The translations under genes and the position numbers were made by a program. From contig JADDOH010001573.1 of NCBI GenBank assembly GCA_016648135.1, positions 78,823 to 142,822 on the forward strand: 64,000 nt of DNA. The letters are read 5' to 3'. This DNA comes from Agrypnia vestita (lineage: Eukaryota > Arthropoda > Insecta > Trichoptera > Phryganeidae). The notes under the pieces were generated by a model. That model saw only the letters and a program-made list of their open reading frames with translations, was not told the origin of the DNA and made no database searches. Positions within the stretch are counted from its first letter, which is position 1; the number at the start of each line of letters is the position of its first letter. Shown piece after piece: positions 19,725 to 30,150 of this stretch.

Positions 19725-19975
19725 GTCTACGTGACGTTGCAACGTCGTGCACTGTTCCGCGACGGCGCGCACAACATAGCGCGGCATTTCTACGTGCCGT
19801 GGCAACGTTGCCATGCGCACGGTACCCGAGCGAGCTCACTGCAACATTACGCGGAGCGTCAGTACCACGTGGTATGTTTACAAGCGAATACGCATGCGCT
19901 GTATCTGTCAAGATGACAGTGTGGGGAAACGAAATTGTTCTTGAATTCATCGAGCTGTATCGATCGAAGATCGCA
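19725..19975 (+). pseudogene. GC-rich leader and 21-codon MADF-like start
   Basis: 19725-19910 is clearly GC-rich compared with its surroundings. At 19913 an ATG opens a frame of 21 codons, MTVWGNEIVLEFIELYRSK then IA and stop. NE.VLEFIELYRSK is the opening helix of MADF (Myb/SANT-like) DNA-binding domains, found in insect transcription factors and in Harbinger-type transposon second proteins. The rest of the domain (the tryptophan-containing LWD segment onward) is absent. It may be a truncated gene copy or a chance match. Confidence 0.35.
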
Positions 19976-20070
19976 TAGAATGTCCGTCCTTCTTTCTCTT
20001 TGCAGTAAAATAATTTCGCATTCTCCTCTTTTTCTCCTCTTACGTTTCGATAAACTCATTAACATAAACA

Positions 20071-20303
20071 AATACGCAGTTGTCATCATAACCTGATAGG
20101 GCGACATTTCCGCGACGTGTGGAAAACAATAATTATTTGCAAAAAGGACCTTGTTTTTAATAATATTCAATTTACTACAGTAAAACCTTGTTAATTTGAA
20201 ATTGCGACCCAAAAAAACATTTCGAATTGCGCGGAACCCCGTTTTCGCCAAATGAGATACTGCAGCTGTCATTATAACCTCATCGGGTGACATTTCCGCG
20301 ACA
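20071..20303 (+). repeat. Direct repeat pair around a pogo-like terminus
   Basis: TGTCATCATAACCTGATAGG then GCGACATTTCCGCGAC at about 20080-20118 recurs with changes at about 20268-20303. Between them, 20173 starts TACAGTAAAACCTTGTTAAT, a pogo/Tigger-like end sharing an internal block with 17191-17322. The longer minus open frame over this region is a composite of these repeats and is not called a gene. Confidence 0.55.
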
Positions 20304-20349
20304 AGATATGCGAGTCCCGGTGTGTACACGTCAAATGACCGCGTCATTG

Positions 20350-21620
20350 TCCCCGAAACATGAGCGTAGATGTTGATGCGACATACCGAGCGGAATGTTT
20401 CGCGATTTATCCCCTAGTGAATACATGGCTTAAATATTTGTATTGCGTGACTTTTTGATGGTTATATTTGGCAACAGAGGTGATACTTTACTCAGTTACT
20501 TTAATATATCTTTATATTAATAAATTATTTCCACTTGTAGTATAAATTTTAGCAAGGTTCATCGTAAAGCACATTTAGTTTTGATGTGCACGTATTTATT
20601 CCGGATACTAAACGTACACTTTAATCCTTTGTATTATTCTGTTTTTATTTTTACGAGTGCTTTTCAGAGATGTTTGATGATAATCGTGCCAGACTCGTTA
20701 AAAGGTCTATAAAATTCTTGCTATAATGTAAAGTGCATAGTATATAATATATTTTATCTCTTGTTTTAAAATAATTTTTATTGTGAATTCAAGGCAGAGC
20801 CAGATAGTTGATCTCAGTGTCGTAGAATGAGTTAAGAGGTCGATTTCCAACCAAGATCAAAAAACCCAATTATGGCCAGAATCTCGTTAAGTTAAACGAA
20901 GGGCAGGATCCCAAAGAAATAGCGAAGCAGTTCGCTTTCTACTTGTAGATTCCAGGTATAGTATAGTAGTATAGTACAAAGGGAATAATGAGGTAGGTAT
21001 ATAATATATGATAATGCTGAGACCGAAGAAAAAATTTGGTGTACCATTCGTGATTGTTTGTATGGCGGTATTCATCTTGGTTTGTTGTAAGGGTGAGATA
21101 GATTTCAATAACAGAAGCTTGAGCAGAAGTAACGACTTATACAGGCTTGTCGTGAGTGAAATATAAAACCGGTATACTCGGGACAATAATTTATAGTAAA
21201 TTGATTCAAACAAAGTAGGTGAAACTTGCTATCTTATTCATAAACTCTGCAAATATTCTTAACATTAATTATGTTTTGACGCAGGCTGTTATAAAAGTTA
21301 TTGAGCTAATAAACGCCGATTTATCGGCGCTGAAACTGAAAACTGAAATGACTTGTGTCCGGGATTTGCCTGTAAATCATCGTCTTCTTGACATCTACAA
21401 TATCGCTTTTACAGATTTTGAGATCTTTTGTTTGAGTTTCGAGCAGTTTACTTACTCTGTTAGGGGTAACTTGCGAGGTGACATATTTACTCTCACGTAT
21501 GCGCGCACGCACACATTCCTACACACACATACACACACAACCAACTTTTTAATTTATTTACTACATAAGCAACACTCCTGTGAAATTACGGTTTCTTATA
21601 ATTGGCCAAAGGATCTGTCC
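20350..21620. other. No recognisable feature
   Basis: Open frames at 20887-21213 (minus) and 21219-21668 (plus) have no motif I recognise. A short CA-rich tract (CACACACATACACACACAA) is at 21521-21539. Confidence 0.4.
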
Positions 21621-21638
21621 ACTATATCGCTGATATAT

Positions 21639-21909
21639 TTATTTATGGTTTTTGTGTTTAATTTGTAGAACTCCATATTTATTTTTAGCGAAATTTAAAA
21701 TAAATTAAATTTTAATAAATATTATTATTAAGTTCTACGGGTTAAATATTTTTATGTGTTACAGCTGTTTCGGCTTGTAAGGCCATTAAGACTGTTTGAT
21801 AATGGCCTTACAAGCCGAAACAGCTGTAACACATAAAAATACTTAACCCGTAGAACTTAATAATAATATTTATTAAAATTTAATTTATTTTAAATTTCGC
21901 TAAAAATAA
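21639..21909. mobile_element. Hairpin retroelement HP1, copy 1 (two tails head to head)
   Basis: Arms 21676-21788 and 21800-21912 are near-identical reverse complements around an 11-base spacer; each, read outward, runs from GGCCTTACAAGCCGAAACAG to TTTCGCTAAAAATAAATA. The insertion is flanked by a perfect 15-bp direct repeat, ATATCGCTGATATAT, at 21624-21638 and 21910-21924. A duplication of this length fits insertion by target-primed reverse transcription rather than by a cut-and-paste transposase. The left side carries 35 bp of extra tail (TTTGTAGAACTCC). Confidence 0.88.
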
Positions 21910-22115
21910 ATATCGCTGATATATATGATTATCAATGGCTGTAAGTAAAACTGTACACGAAAAATAAAATTAGTATTGAAATGAATAATAGAGGGTAATG
22001 TAGTGTTTGGGAAGCGATAACCGTGTGCATATATGCAGGCCACCGTACAGTAAAAGAAAATGTTAAAAAAATCGAGTAAAATCTTTGATTCAAAGTGCAA
22101 ATTCTGTATTACAAT

Positions 22116-22270
22116 TTGTGTCGCATCAATATTTTTACTATTTTCAAATAAAGATAAACGCTTGTGCTATGAAAATAGGGCTTACTTAGTGTCCTGGAAT
22201 GGGGATCGAACCACTGACTAACTTCAATAATAATTTAATAGTGAATACTGCTTCCTATTTGCTAGACTAT
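22116..22270 (-). mobile_element. tRNA-derived SINE, family 1 (minus)
   Basis: The minus strand carries the body CTATTTTCATAGCACAAGCG and the tail AAAATATTGATGCGACAC, with GGTTCGATCCCCATT as a fair B box on the same strand. The head beyond the B box is decayed. Confidence 0.75.
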
Positions 22271-22279
22271 CCAAAAAAA

Positions 22280-23800
22280 ATAATATTAAGGCTCTTCGTA
22301 ATTACTAGACTGCTGTGCAATCGTTTATTATAGAACTAATGTACAATGTAGTCATTATTTGTCGTAGTTATTACAGAACTAGCCATAATCCCGGTTCTTG
22401 TTTTCCTGCTTGGCTCCTTGTCTCACAATCAGCTGAGATCGCTTGGTTATCACACCTATAACACTAAAACTGAGTATCATTGCTGGTCTCATAATTAGTC
22501 ACTTAACCCTTTCAGAAATGATATGGGAAAACACAGTACGTATTTTATTTTTAGTTTTATCAACAGTTCATATTTTTCCGTGCAAGATTCACCATTCTTA
22601 ATGCAGTTTTATATAATAATTTCTCCAAAAGTTGTCTAGTTTTGCGGGAAATTTAAAATTAAAATATGACAAAGAATTTTTTGTAAATTATATACTTTAA
22701 ATGCAGATATGAGGCTTGTTCTATTGCCTGAATTAAAACAGTATTGCAACGTACAAAATATGGGGCAATATTGATATCTATTCTCTTTCCCTGGTGGACT
22801 GTAGAAGATCACATAGGTGACCACAGAGACTGTGATTCAGAAATATATAATTTAGACAACTAATCTATCCTAATATAGTACAGGGTGGACTAGTGAAATG
22901 GTAAATTACGCATCTGCGCATGTTAAAAATATCTAGACACGAAATTCTCATTAATTAAATATTTTCATGAAAGCAAAAATGATTTTTTAATAAAGTTTTA
23001 CAAGAAATGTGCAGTTTTCTAGGGATTAAAAAAATTCGCAGGACTGGCTGAACTAAAAAAAATAATTAAACTTTTAAGGTTTGTATAATGATCGTTGGAT
23101 ATAGTTAAGTAATGAAATAAAACAGATATTTCGGAGATGTAAAAATATATGATGAGACGCCAGATAACATGAATAATACAATAAGATGAATGAATTTAAA
23201 AACAAGTGCTATAATTGTTGTAAAAATAGTACAGAATTGTAGAGCCTAAGATGTATTATTTTTTATATTATCGATTGTACCATAGATTAGATCACATAAT
23301 AAGACGTATTATATATTATATTATAGATTATACCATAGAGTAATTAATGTAAATGTAAATATGTAGATTATTATGGATAATATATTACTAATAGATTTTA
23401 GAATGTAATGTGAAAAATATTAGTTATTATACAGGAATGTAATATTAACTAACTTAAGAAATAAATAAATTTTAAAAAAAAGAGATTCGACAAGCGGCGT
23501 ATAAAATATCAATACCTAGACCGTTTTATTTCAATACCTAGAAATACAATTATTTATATACGTAATTAATCAATTAAAAACAAATTATTGAAATAAAAAC
23601 AAATGCAACTTTTGAAAAAGGACAGTAAGTCCTCTACATACGAGTTCCATTCCGAGAGCTCGTTCGTAAGTTGAAATTTTTCATAAATCGAACGAGTAAT
23701 AATCATCACAGTTCTTATAATTTGATATCGTGTAGTGTCAAGGTCATCGCACTGAAATAAAAAAAAAGTAGATACACTGAAGAACATTCACACTTGTTTA
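22280..23800. other. No gene; retroelement-like tail at 23398-23480
   Basis: GTAATATTAACTAACTTAAG then AAATAAATAAATTTTAAAAA (to about 23480) resembles 26310-26360. Such shared A-rich ends suggest two 3' ends of one LINE or SINE family. The remainder is AT-rich and unassigned. Confidence 0.4.
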
Positions 23801-23810
23801 AGAAGTCCAC

Positions 23811-23860
23811 CCGTGACTACTGTAAACGTTACTGAATTGTAAAGTTTACAGTAGTCACGG
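23811..23860. repeat. Perfect inverted repeat, 17-bp arms
   Basis: CCGTGACTACTGTAAAC (23811-23827) is exactly mirrored at 23844-23860 around a 16-base spacer. TGACGTCACGCG follows at 23868. It could be the centre of a MITE or a small RNA hairpin; no outer ends are recognised. Confidence 0.85.
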
Positions 23861-23879
23861 CCTGCATGACGTCACGCGA

Positions 23880-24625
23880 AAGAAATACAAACTAACCTTA
23901 CACGTTGCCGCCAAATTTTAAATTCTGCATTCATTTAGAATTTTGCACTTATCTAAATGAATTTATATAATTGAACGTCAAAGATACGAATCTTTGAAAA
24001 TTCTCAAGTTTAATATTCGCGTGTAGAGGATTTAATGCACCTGAGAAACATGGCCACTTAAATTTAAAACAATTAATTAAAATGTCCCGTTATACTTGGA
24101 GTGTGCTGTTAAGGGTTACGTTTCTAGATGCGAGTGTGAAGGCGAAGGCAATAATACTCTCGGCCGTCTTAGAAGTGTTTATAATTTAAATGATTTATGA
24201 AACGAGATTGAATCAGGTCGCCTCCACCTGTGTCATAAGATTGTGTAAACGCACCTTTACAGACCCAGCGAATGGAATTTGAAGTTATATTTAATATGCA
24301 TATTCGCCTACAGTAATTAGAATTTATTTTAATCAAACTGTTTAACTGTCGAGTAAACTGAAAACGTGCTAAGACTCAGACGAAAATAAGTAGGTACCAG
24401 TGATTGGAAATATTAGTACTGTCAACGACATGCTATATCAATGAATAATTGTCAACGTGTTAAAATATTTCTTTATATATATTTTTTCAAATACATCTAC
24501 CTTATTCTCAGATAGTTATGATTTTCTATCCCAAAATAAACGGGATACTTATTTAAGTACGCGTAAAGTTTCTATGAGGAATGTCAAGACATCTGTCAAA
24601 TGTCATCTCGTCTAAATTGACGAAG
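23880..24625. other. No recognisable feature
   Basis: AT-rich; no gene or repeat supported. Confidence 0.45.
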
Positions 24626-24631
24626 TGTACA

Positions 24632-24799
24632 ATGTTATATAAAAGCCGTCAATACGTGGTTGTTAGGACAGCGCAAACCATTAAGAATAGATTCGTCTAT
24701 GTCTTATTTGTCAGCAAATAGTCATACAAAATGAGTGAAACTACTTCGCAATATGATTGGAATATAGGTACACACCTGCGTCATCGTTACGTATGTTAA
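24632..24799 (+). promoter_or_regulatory. Candidate TATA promoter with short first exon
   Basis: TTATATAAAAGCCG at about 24632 is a good TATA box. An ATG in favourable context (ACAAAATGAG) follows about 95 bp downstream at 24731 and opens MSETTSQYDWNI, with an AGGTACAC donor-like site just after; without splicing it stops after 22 codons. This could be a host gene start or the start of a retroelement. Nothing downstream identifies a gene. Confidence 0.25.
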
Positions 24800-25218
24800 T
24801 ATTTATTAAGGCGATCGTCCGGCAAAGTAAGCAATTTCTCTATTTTTTCTAATATCTTTTATTGCGTTTTTTATCACATTTTTGTATGGAAATATTTCAT
24901 TATTTAAATTTATTCATCAGGTTCCATATATTTTAAATATGGATATATTGTTAAAATGACGCAAACTTAATTTTTTAATCAAATTACCAAACCAACAATG
25001 TTTTAAAAATGAAGAAAATTGCTCCATTTTGTTAGCCTTTAAGACTGAATGACTTCGTGAGATGTATTTTTTTCAATATTATTACAAAGAAAACAATTAT
25101 CCCAAATTTGCTAAAATTATTGCATCATCTGTCAATTAATTTCCTAACAATTTATGTTTTAAAAAAAAATTGTTTTTAAAAATATTTTATTTTTTGTGTT
25201 TTTTTGTTTTAACTCATT
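24800..25218. other. No recognisable feature
   Basis: AT-rich with long T runs. Confidence 0.5.
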
Positions 25219-25220
25219 TA

Positions 25221-25321
25221 ATTTACAGTACATTTATGTTTATACAGTACAGTACATTCTATTTACAGTACCTTTATGTTTATACAGTATAGTACATTTA
25301 ATTTACAGCACATTTATGTTT
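25221..25321 (+). repeat. Tandem repeat, 40-bp unit, 2.5 copies
   Basis: 25221-25260, 25261-25300 and the partial 25301-25321 all begin ATTTACAGTACATTTATGTT or close to it and continue TATACAGTACAGTACATT. Only three or four positions differ between the two full units. Confidence 0.92.
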
Positions 25322-25329
25322 GTTATATC

Positions 25330-26690
25330 TGTGCATGCCTAAGTATGTTTAACAAAGCATTTTTGATTCTAGTTATGTTCAATCATGAGTTTAATGGTTC
25401 AATTTTTAATGCCGTACAAGAATTACTGATTTTTCCTATTTCTATTTGAGATATTTGTATTGATGTTTTCATGTATTTAATTAACTTGATGAGATTATTT
25501 TTATCTTACTTTTGACTGTTGAATTGATTTAGTGAAGAGTTTCAGTTTGTTTTAGGTAGTTAAAATTGTATACCACAATTGTGATATTTGATAGTAGTTA
25601 GCTTAGCTAGATTAGCTATATCAAATCTATTATCAGTGGGGTTGTACCTACAGATTAATGAGCATTTTGTATAAAAGATTCATAAGTATTTAAAATTATA
25701 AGTATTTAATTAAATAGTCATATAATTTCAGTTATATTGCTAAAAATGATAATTTTTATTAATATACAAAATTGTATTAGGTAAGTATTATAGTAATACG
25801 CATAATTATGTAAGTCGAAACAGGAATAGTATTAGATTACCATATGAGAAAAAAATATAAACTTTTTTCTTAATTGGAGGTTCCTACGTGTACTGTCCAA
25901 TCTGCAAAAATTCGATTTTCGTTTTATTATTTTAAACTATCCTATTTATATTTTCGGATAAAGTTTTAAAAATTATTAATTTTCCTTTATATATATTTTA
26001 TTTTAATGAAAATTTAATGTTTTTATGACATTGCCCAAAAATATAGACTTAATTCGATGGTTTAAGAAAGTGAAACAAAAAAATATTTATTGGAGATTCA
26101 ACAGTATACGTAGAGACCGTCAGTATGGCAATTTTTAATGATATCACAACATTATTTCAATAACAGAGGATTTTAAATATATGATTGAGATACCAAAAAA
26201 TATCAATAATGAATGATACGATTATAGGAAATAAATTTGAATGTTTACTAATAATTAACTGTAGAATATAGTAATATATTTAGATAATGAAACGTTAAAT
26301 GTTAGTTGATATACAAATTATAATATTAGCTTACTTAAGAAATAAAGAAAAAATAAAAATGGTTCAATGAAATGTTTTTTTTTAAATGTTTTTTGAAGCA
26401 ACGATGGCAACATCGATTATCGTATTTCAATACCTGTGCACACTCAGTATTACGAGATGGACAACTAAATAAGGATATTTTGTGAAATATTAGGATTTGG
26501 AAGAATTTTTATATGCACACTGTAGATCTATTTTTTTTGAATTTTTTTTATTTTTATATTTTATTTTATTTATTTATATATTTACGGCCTTCAGGGCTTT
26601 TACAAAAATTAAGGTAAAGTGTACATTGGACGACTTTACATTAATGAAGACTTCAAATAATATGTCTAGAAATTTTAAACAAAAAAAATA
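25330..26690. other. No gene; LINE-like A-rich end near 26310-26360
   Basis: TAATATTAGCTTACTTAAGA then AATAAAGAAAAAATAAAAA resembles the end at 23430-23480. No coding part found upstream of either. Confidence 0.4.
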
Positions 26691-26694
26691 TATA

Positions 26695-26741
26695 ATGTAG
26701 AAAGCAAATACATAGTACTACTATGTATGTGCTTTCTACAT
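26695..26741. repeat. Near-perfect palindrome, 23-bp arms, 1-base spacer
   Basis: 26695-26717 is mirrored at 26719-26741 with one mismatch. Beyond it, weaker mirror similarity (TTTTAAAC...AAAATTTTTAC and TTTACATTA blocks) extends outward, so it may be the centre of a larger, decayed hairpin insertion. Confidence 0.88.
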
Positions 26742-26744
26742 TTA

Positions 26745-27380
26745 AAATTTTTACATTTTTTTTTTTACCTTTACATTTACATTACATATTTACAAACACT
26801 AATACAAAGAGATAATAAAATCTTCTAAATATATGATCCATTCAATTATCAACGACTATACTATTCTTGTTTATATTTACTCGTAAGAGTATTGAAGATA
26901 TATCATACTTCATCGGGTAATCAAAACCCAGGCCCACTAAACATCCCTAATTCTTCAAACCGATTCTGAAGATTCCTCATTTTATGTCGGATGTGACCGG
27001 GATGCCTGGCGCATTCCAGAAAACAGACAGGATACAGATGGTGTATAATGTTTCTTGGAAATGTATTTAGACGTATTTCTATAAATACGCCAAGGAACAA
27101 GAATTTACTGCTATAATCAAACCACGCTGTACGTAAACACTACGAATATTTGCTCGTAAAAGTCGTACGAAAGCACTGCAAACGTTGCAAAAAAATCATC
27201 TCGCCAACAAAAGAAATAATCAAAATCTGTAAGAAATATTTGAGCAGGAAATATTGAACGTGAAGGTAAACAAGCAGATGGTTTTCGATGAATGAAAGTG
27301 TGACAAAATGTTTGCAAATCATATAATAGAGATGTAGAATATAGAATAAAATAGAGCAATGATAACCGTTGGATTCATCA
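26745..27380. other. No recognisable feature
   Basis: An 80-codon minus open frame (27117-27359) lacks recognisable motifs. Confidence 0.4.
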
Positions 27381-27381
27381 A

Positions 27382-27525
27382 GATTTATTATAGATGTCTC
27401 ATAGAGACAAAGCTACTTTTTTATATGGGAAAGTAGGTATAGAAGTCTTTTCGGGTGTTCATAGGGCTTAAGCTTAAGCCCTATTCTACGGCTGGCTAAA
27501 GTGATTACTTTACATAATATAACGT
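27382..27525 (+). repeat. FB1 arm, left orientation
   Basis: TTTATTATAGATGTCTCATA, ATGGGAAAGTAGGTATAGAA and AAGTGATTACTTTACAT match the left arm of the foldback at 16873. Paired with the opposite-orientation arm at 28333. Confidence 0.75.
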
Positions 27526-28332
27526 TTACCAATATCCACATCTATAAAATTTTTGGAAGTTGTATAGATATTTCATGAGAGCTTGATAACGTTTAAAAAA
27601 TATAATATGTTTTATTGTCTATCAAATCGCGAAGTTTTTATCGCGAAGAAATCGCGAAGTGCCGATAATGTAATTTGTTGTAATATTTAACTCAAATATA
27701 GACCAACAATATGATTTTTTAAATTTTATTTTGACAAATAATTTGTTTTTTTCACTTTAAACTGATTCAAACAAATTATATAATTCTAGCAACTAGTATT
27801 CACTTATCGATTATGCGATCATAGACAAATTATATATTTCTAGCAACTAGTTATCACTTACCGATTTCCACATTATTTTTCAGTGTGTTAAGTTAGTCTA
27901 AATATTTCCTTGTTTCATGAGAATACATTTTGGCATATTTAACAATTTAATATTTATAAAAAAATTCGTAAAGTATTCGACACAAAAATGCCGATTTAGT
28001 ATGAATAAGATTCAGGCAGTCTTGGATTAAACTGGATTTTAGATCACTTGATCATCAATAATAATTTTATTAGCCTACTTTATATTATTAGGATTAGAAA
28101 ATAATAATCGGTGTGTTTTGGGATGTTTTGGAATTAACCCCGATTTTCAAAATTCGATATCAATAGATTGAAGTGTCTAGCTGACAAAAAATTTACAAAA
28201 CTTCATATTTAATTTTCGATCACGCAGGGGGCGGTAGTAAAAATACAACTCACAAAAGAAACGAGGTCTACAAGTTAAACATATACATAATTCCAAAAAA
28301 ATTATGAATGTGGTAGTCTATCATGGGAAGAA
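27526..28332. other. Unassigned interior between two FB1 arms
   Basis: No open frame or motif recognised. CCACATCTATAAAATTTTTGG then AAGTTGTATA at 27536-27566 is loosely shared with 39720-39750, so FB1 may extend past the arm. The two arms may be ends of one larger element or separate insertions. Confidence 0.4.
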
Positions 28333-28545
28333 TTGTGTAAAGTGATCACTTTACACAAACCAGCCGTAAGATGGCTCGTTAGCCATATAAACACCCAAAT
28401 AAAGACTTGCATACCTACTTTTCCATAAGAAAATAGCCTCATAGAGATGAGACGTCTAAAATACATATTTTAATTAATGATGTCCCCCCTGGAGATAAAG
28501 TCCAGTATTGTGTTCTTGAAAAGTTAGAACATACTCAAAACATTC
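28333..28545 (-). repeat. FB1 arm and tail, right orientation
   Basis: AAGTGATCACTTTACACAAA, CAGCCGTAAGATGG and CCATAAGAAAATAGC correspond to the right arm at 16998; AATGATGTCCCCCCTGGAGA then TAAAGTCCAGTATTGTGTTC continues as the unpaired tail also seen at 39978. Confidence 0.75.
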
Positions 28546-28639
28546 TGAATCTTTTGTTTCCTTTTAAATATGTACCTATACATGTTAAAAATGTTAGTTT
28601 TCTTCAAAATATGTATTATTGTTTTATGAAATTTATTCT

Positions 28640-28890
28640 CAAAGCGGAGGCTGAGAAAGATATCTATAAAAGGACAAGGACGACAGAAATGAACAAACTG
28701 TATGGTGCTGTGAGATCACTCAATCGGTAATGGAAACATTACAGTATCATCCGAGGTGAGATTAATGACTCATGATTGTGTTCTGGTATCAACGCTGATG
28801 TATGGAAATAAATCCTAGTGGCAAAAGAAGAATTACTGCAAATCAAATGCAGCGGAAATGAATTCGCTCAGCGTAGCAAATGCATTTATT
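28640..28890 (+). pseudogene. LINE reverse transcriptase fragment, decayed
   Basis: RTRTTEMNKLYGAV, then VLVSTLMYGNKS and WQKKN...NAAEMNSLSVANA resemble VPTLMYGSEFW.WQKRDESR and the next residues of the LINE at 30788-31310. Several frame breaks. Confidence 0.55.
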
Positions 28891-28899
28891 TTTTATTGC

Positions 28900-29685
28900 A
28901 GGGTGTACAAACGAGTGATTGTAGCACAGTGAAGGATTAACAGGTCACTTAAGTAGGTTGTACATATGGAACTGATGAATGAGGAGAGTATATGACGCGT
29001 TGAATTATACAGTAACTAATATCGATATGGTTTTCACAAATTTTTAGATTTTTGAAATTAATAAATGTGACATTATCCGAAATATATACCTACGTTATTT
29101 TTCTCTTATAATTTACATCTTGGAATACACACACTATGCAAAAACCCAGCTTTAATTCCAGATATACTGATTTTATAGTGTTTTTATGTAATATCAAATT
29201 TATTATTTAACAAAAACATAAAATGATTACCTTTTGTTTAATTCAATGAAAAAATGACCAAATTAAAAAACATGATATGATAAAGATATATGGGAAAATT
29301 ATTTTAATTACAGGAAATTATTGGAAATATGTTTGGAGAGGACTGGTGGTTAAATTTGTTTTGTTAGTTTTTTATTATTTTTTTAAATATATGTATAACT
29401 TACAGTTTATTACGTCTTATTTTATTATAATCTATTAAAAATAATTAATATACACCTCTCTAAAAAGAGAATAAATCTTGTGTTAGGAGAGGGACCTACA
29501 TTTTAGGTGATTTGTATATATATATGTTTAATTATTATGTTTTCTGTAGTGTTTATTTAACTTCTTTTTTATTTGTTTGGTCTCAATTATCTTCTAAATT
29601 TCTGTAGGGAGGCTATTTTTTAATGTTATTTTGATTATTTTATGAATACATATATTTATTTCTTCAATGAACAATTTATAGCTTT
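28900..29685. other. No recognisable feature
   Basis: AT-rich sequence; nothing supported. Confidence 0.45.
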
Positions 29686-29689
29686 GTGG

Positions 29690-30150
29690 TGACATATTTA
29701 ATAATTAAATAAAACACGACTTGGTATACACCATCAAATATTTATTTTCTTTTTTCAATATGAATAAACACCTTCACAAGTTTCGGGAACGAAGTTTTTT
29801 TTATTTTTATTATTTTTTATTTTTTATTTTTAGCGTAATTTAAAATAAATTAAATTTTAATAAATATTATTATTAAGTTCTACGGGTTAAATATTTTTAT
29901 GTGTTACAGCTGTTTCGGCTTGTAAGGCCATTATCAAACAGGACTGTTTGATAATGGCCTTACAAGCCGAAACAGCTGTAACACATAAAAATACTTAACC
30001 CGTAGAACTTAATAATAATATTTATTAAAATTTAATTTATTTTAAATTTCGCTAAAAATAAATAGGGAGTTCTACAAATTAAACACAAAAATCATAAATA
30101 AAAGGGAACGAAGTTTCCTTCCTCAGGAGGATACAACGTATACTAAATTT
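29690..30150 (-). mobile_element. PLE-like tail interrupted by hairpin HP1 copy 2
   Basis: With the insertion 29798-30104 and one duplicate removed in thought, the minus strand reads CCTCCTGAGGAAGGAAACTT then CGTTCCCGAAACTTGTGAAG, again CTGANGA, A, stem-loop, GAAAC. Its far end GTGTTTTATTTAAT...ATGTCACCACAAAG matches the tail at 49655-49800. It records an older insertion hit by a younger one. Confidence 0.75.
29798..30104. mobile_element. Hairpin retroelement HP1, copy 2 (almost spacer-free palindrome)
   Basis: Arms 29826-29941 and 29944-30059, about 116 bp each, are reverse complements with very few mismatches around only 2 bases. A perfect 13-bp direct repeat GGGAACGAAGTTT lies at 29785-29797 and 30105-30117. 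The right side carries extra tail GGGAGTTCTACAAATTAAAC. Arms match copy 1 at 21639 nearly base for base, so insertion is recent. Confidence 0.92.

Noticed and set aside
19859..20347. 162-codon minus open frame with two similar VAEMSP segments
   Set aside because: The internal similarity comes from two direct DNA repeats around a pogo-like terminus; the frame is a composite, not a gene.
25221..25321. CRISPR-like repeat
   Set aside because: Plain tandem repeat without spacers.
27382..28545. Single large composite element between two FB1 arms
   Set aside because: Interior has no coding or repeat support and arms occur singly elsewhere; two separate insertions are as likely.
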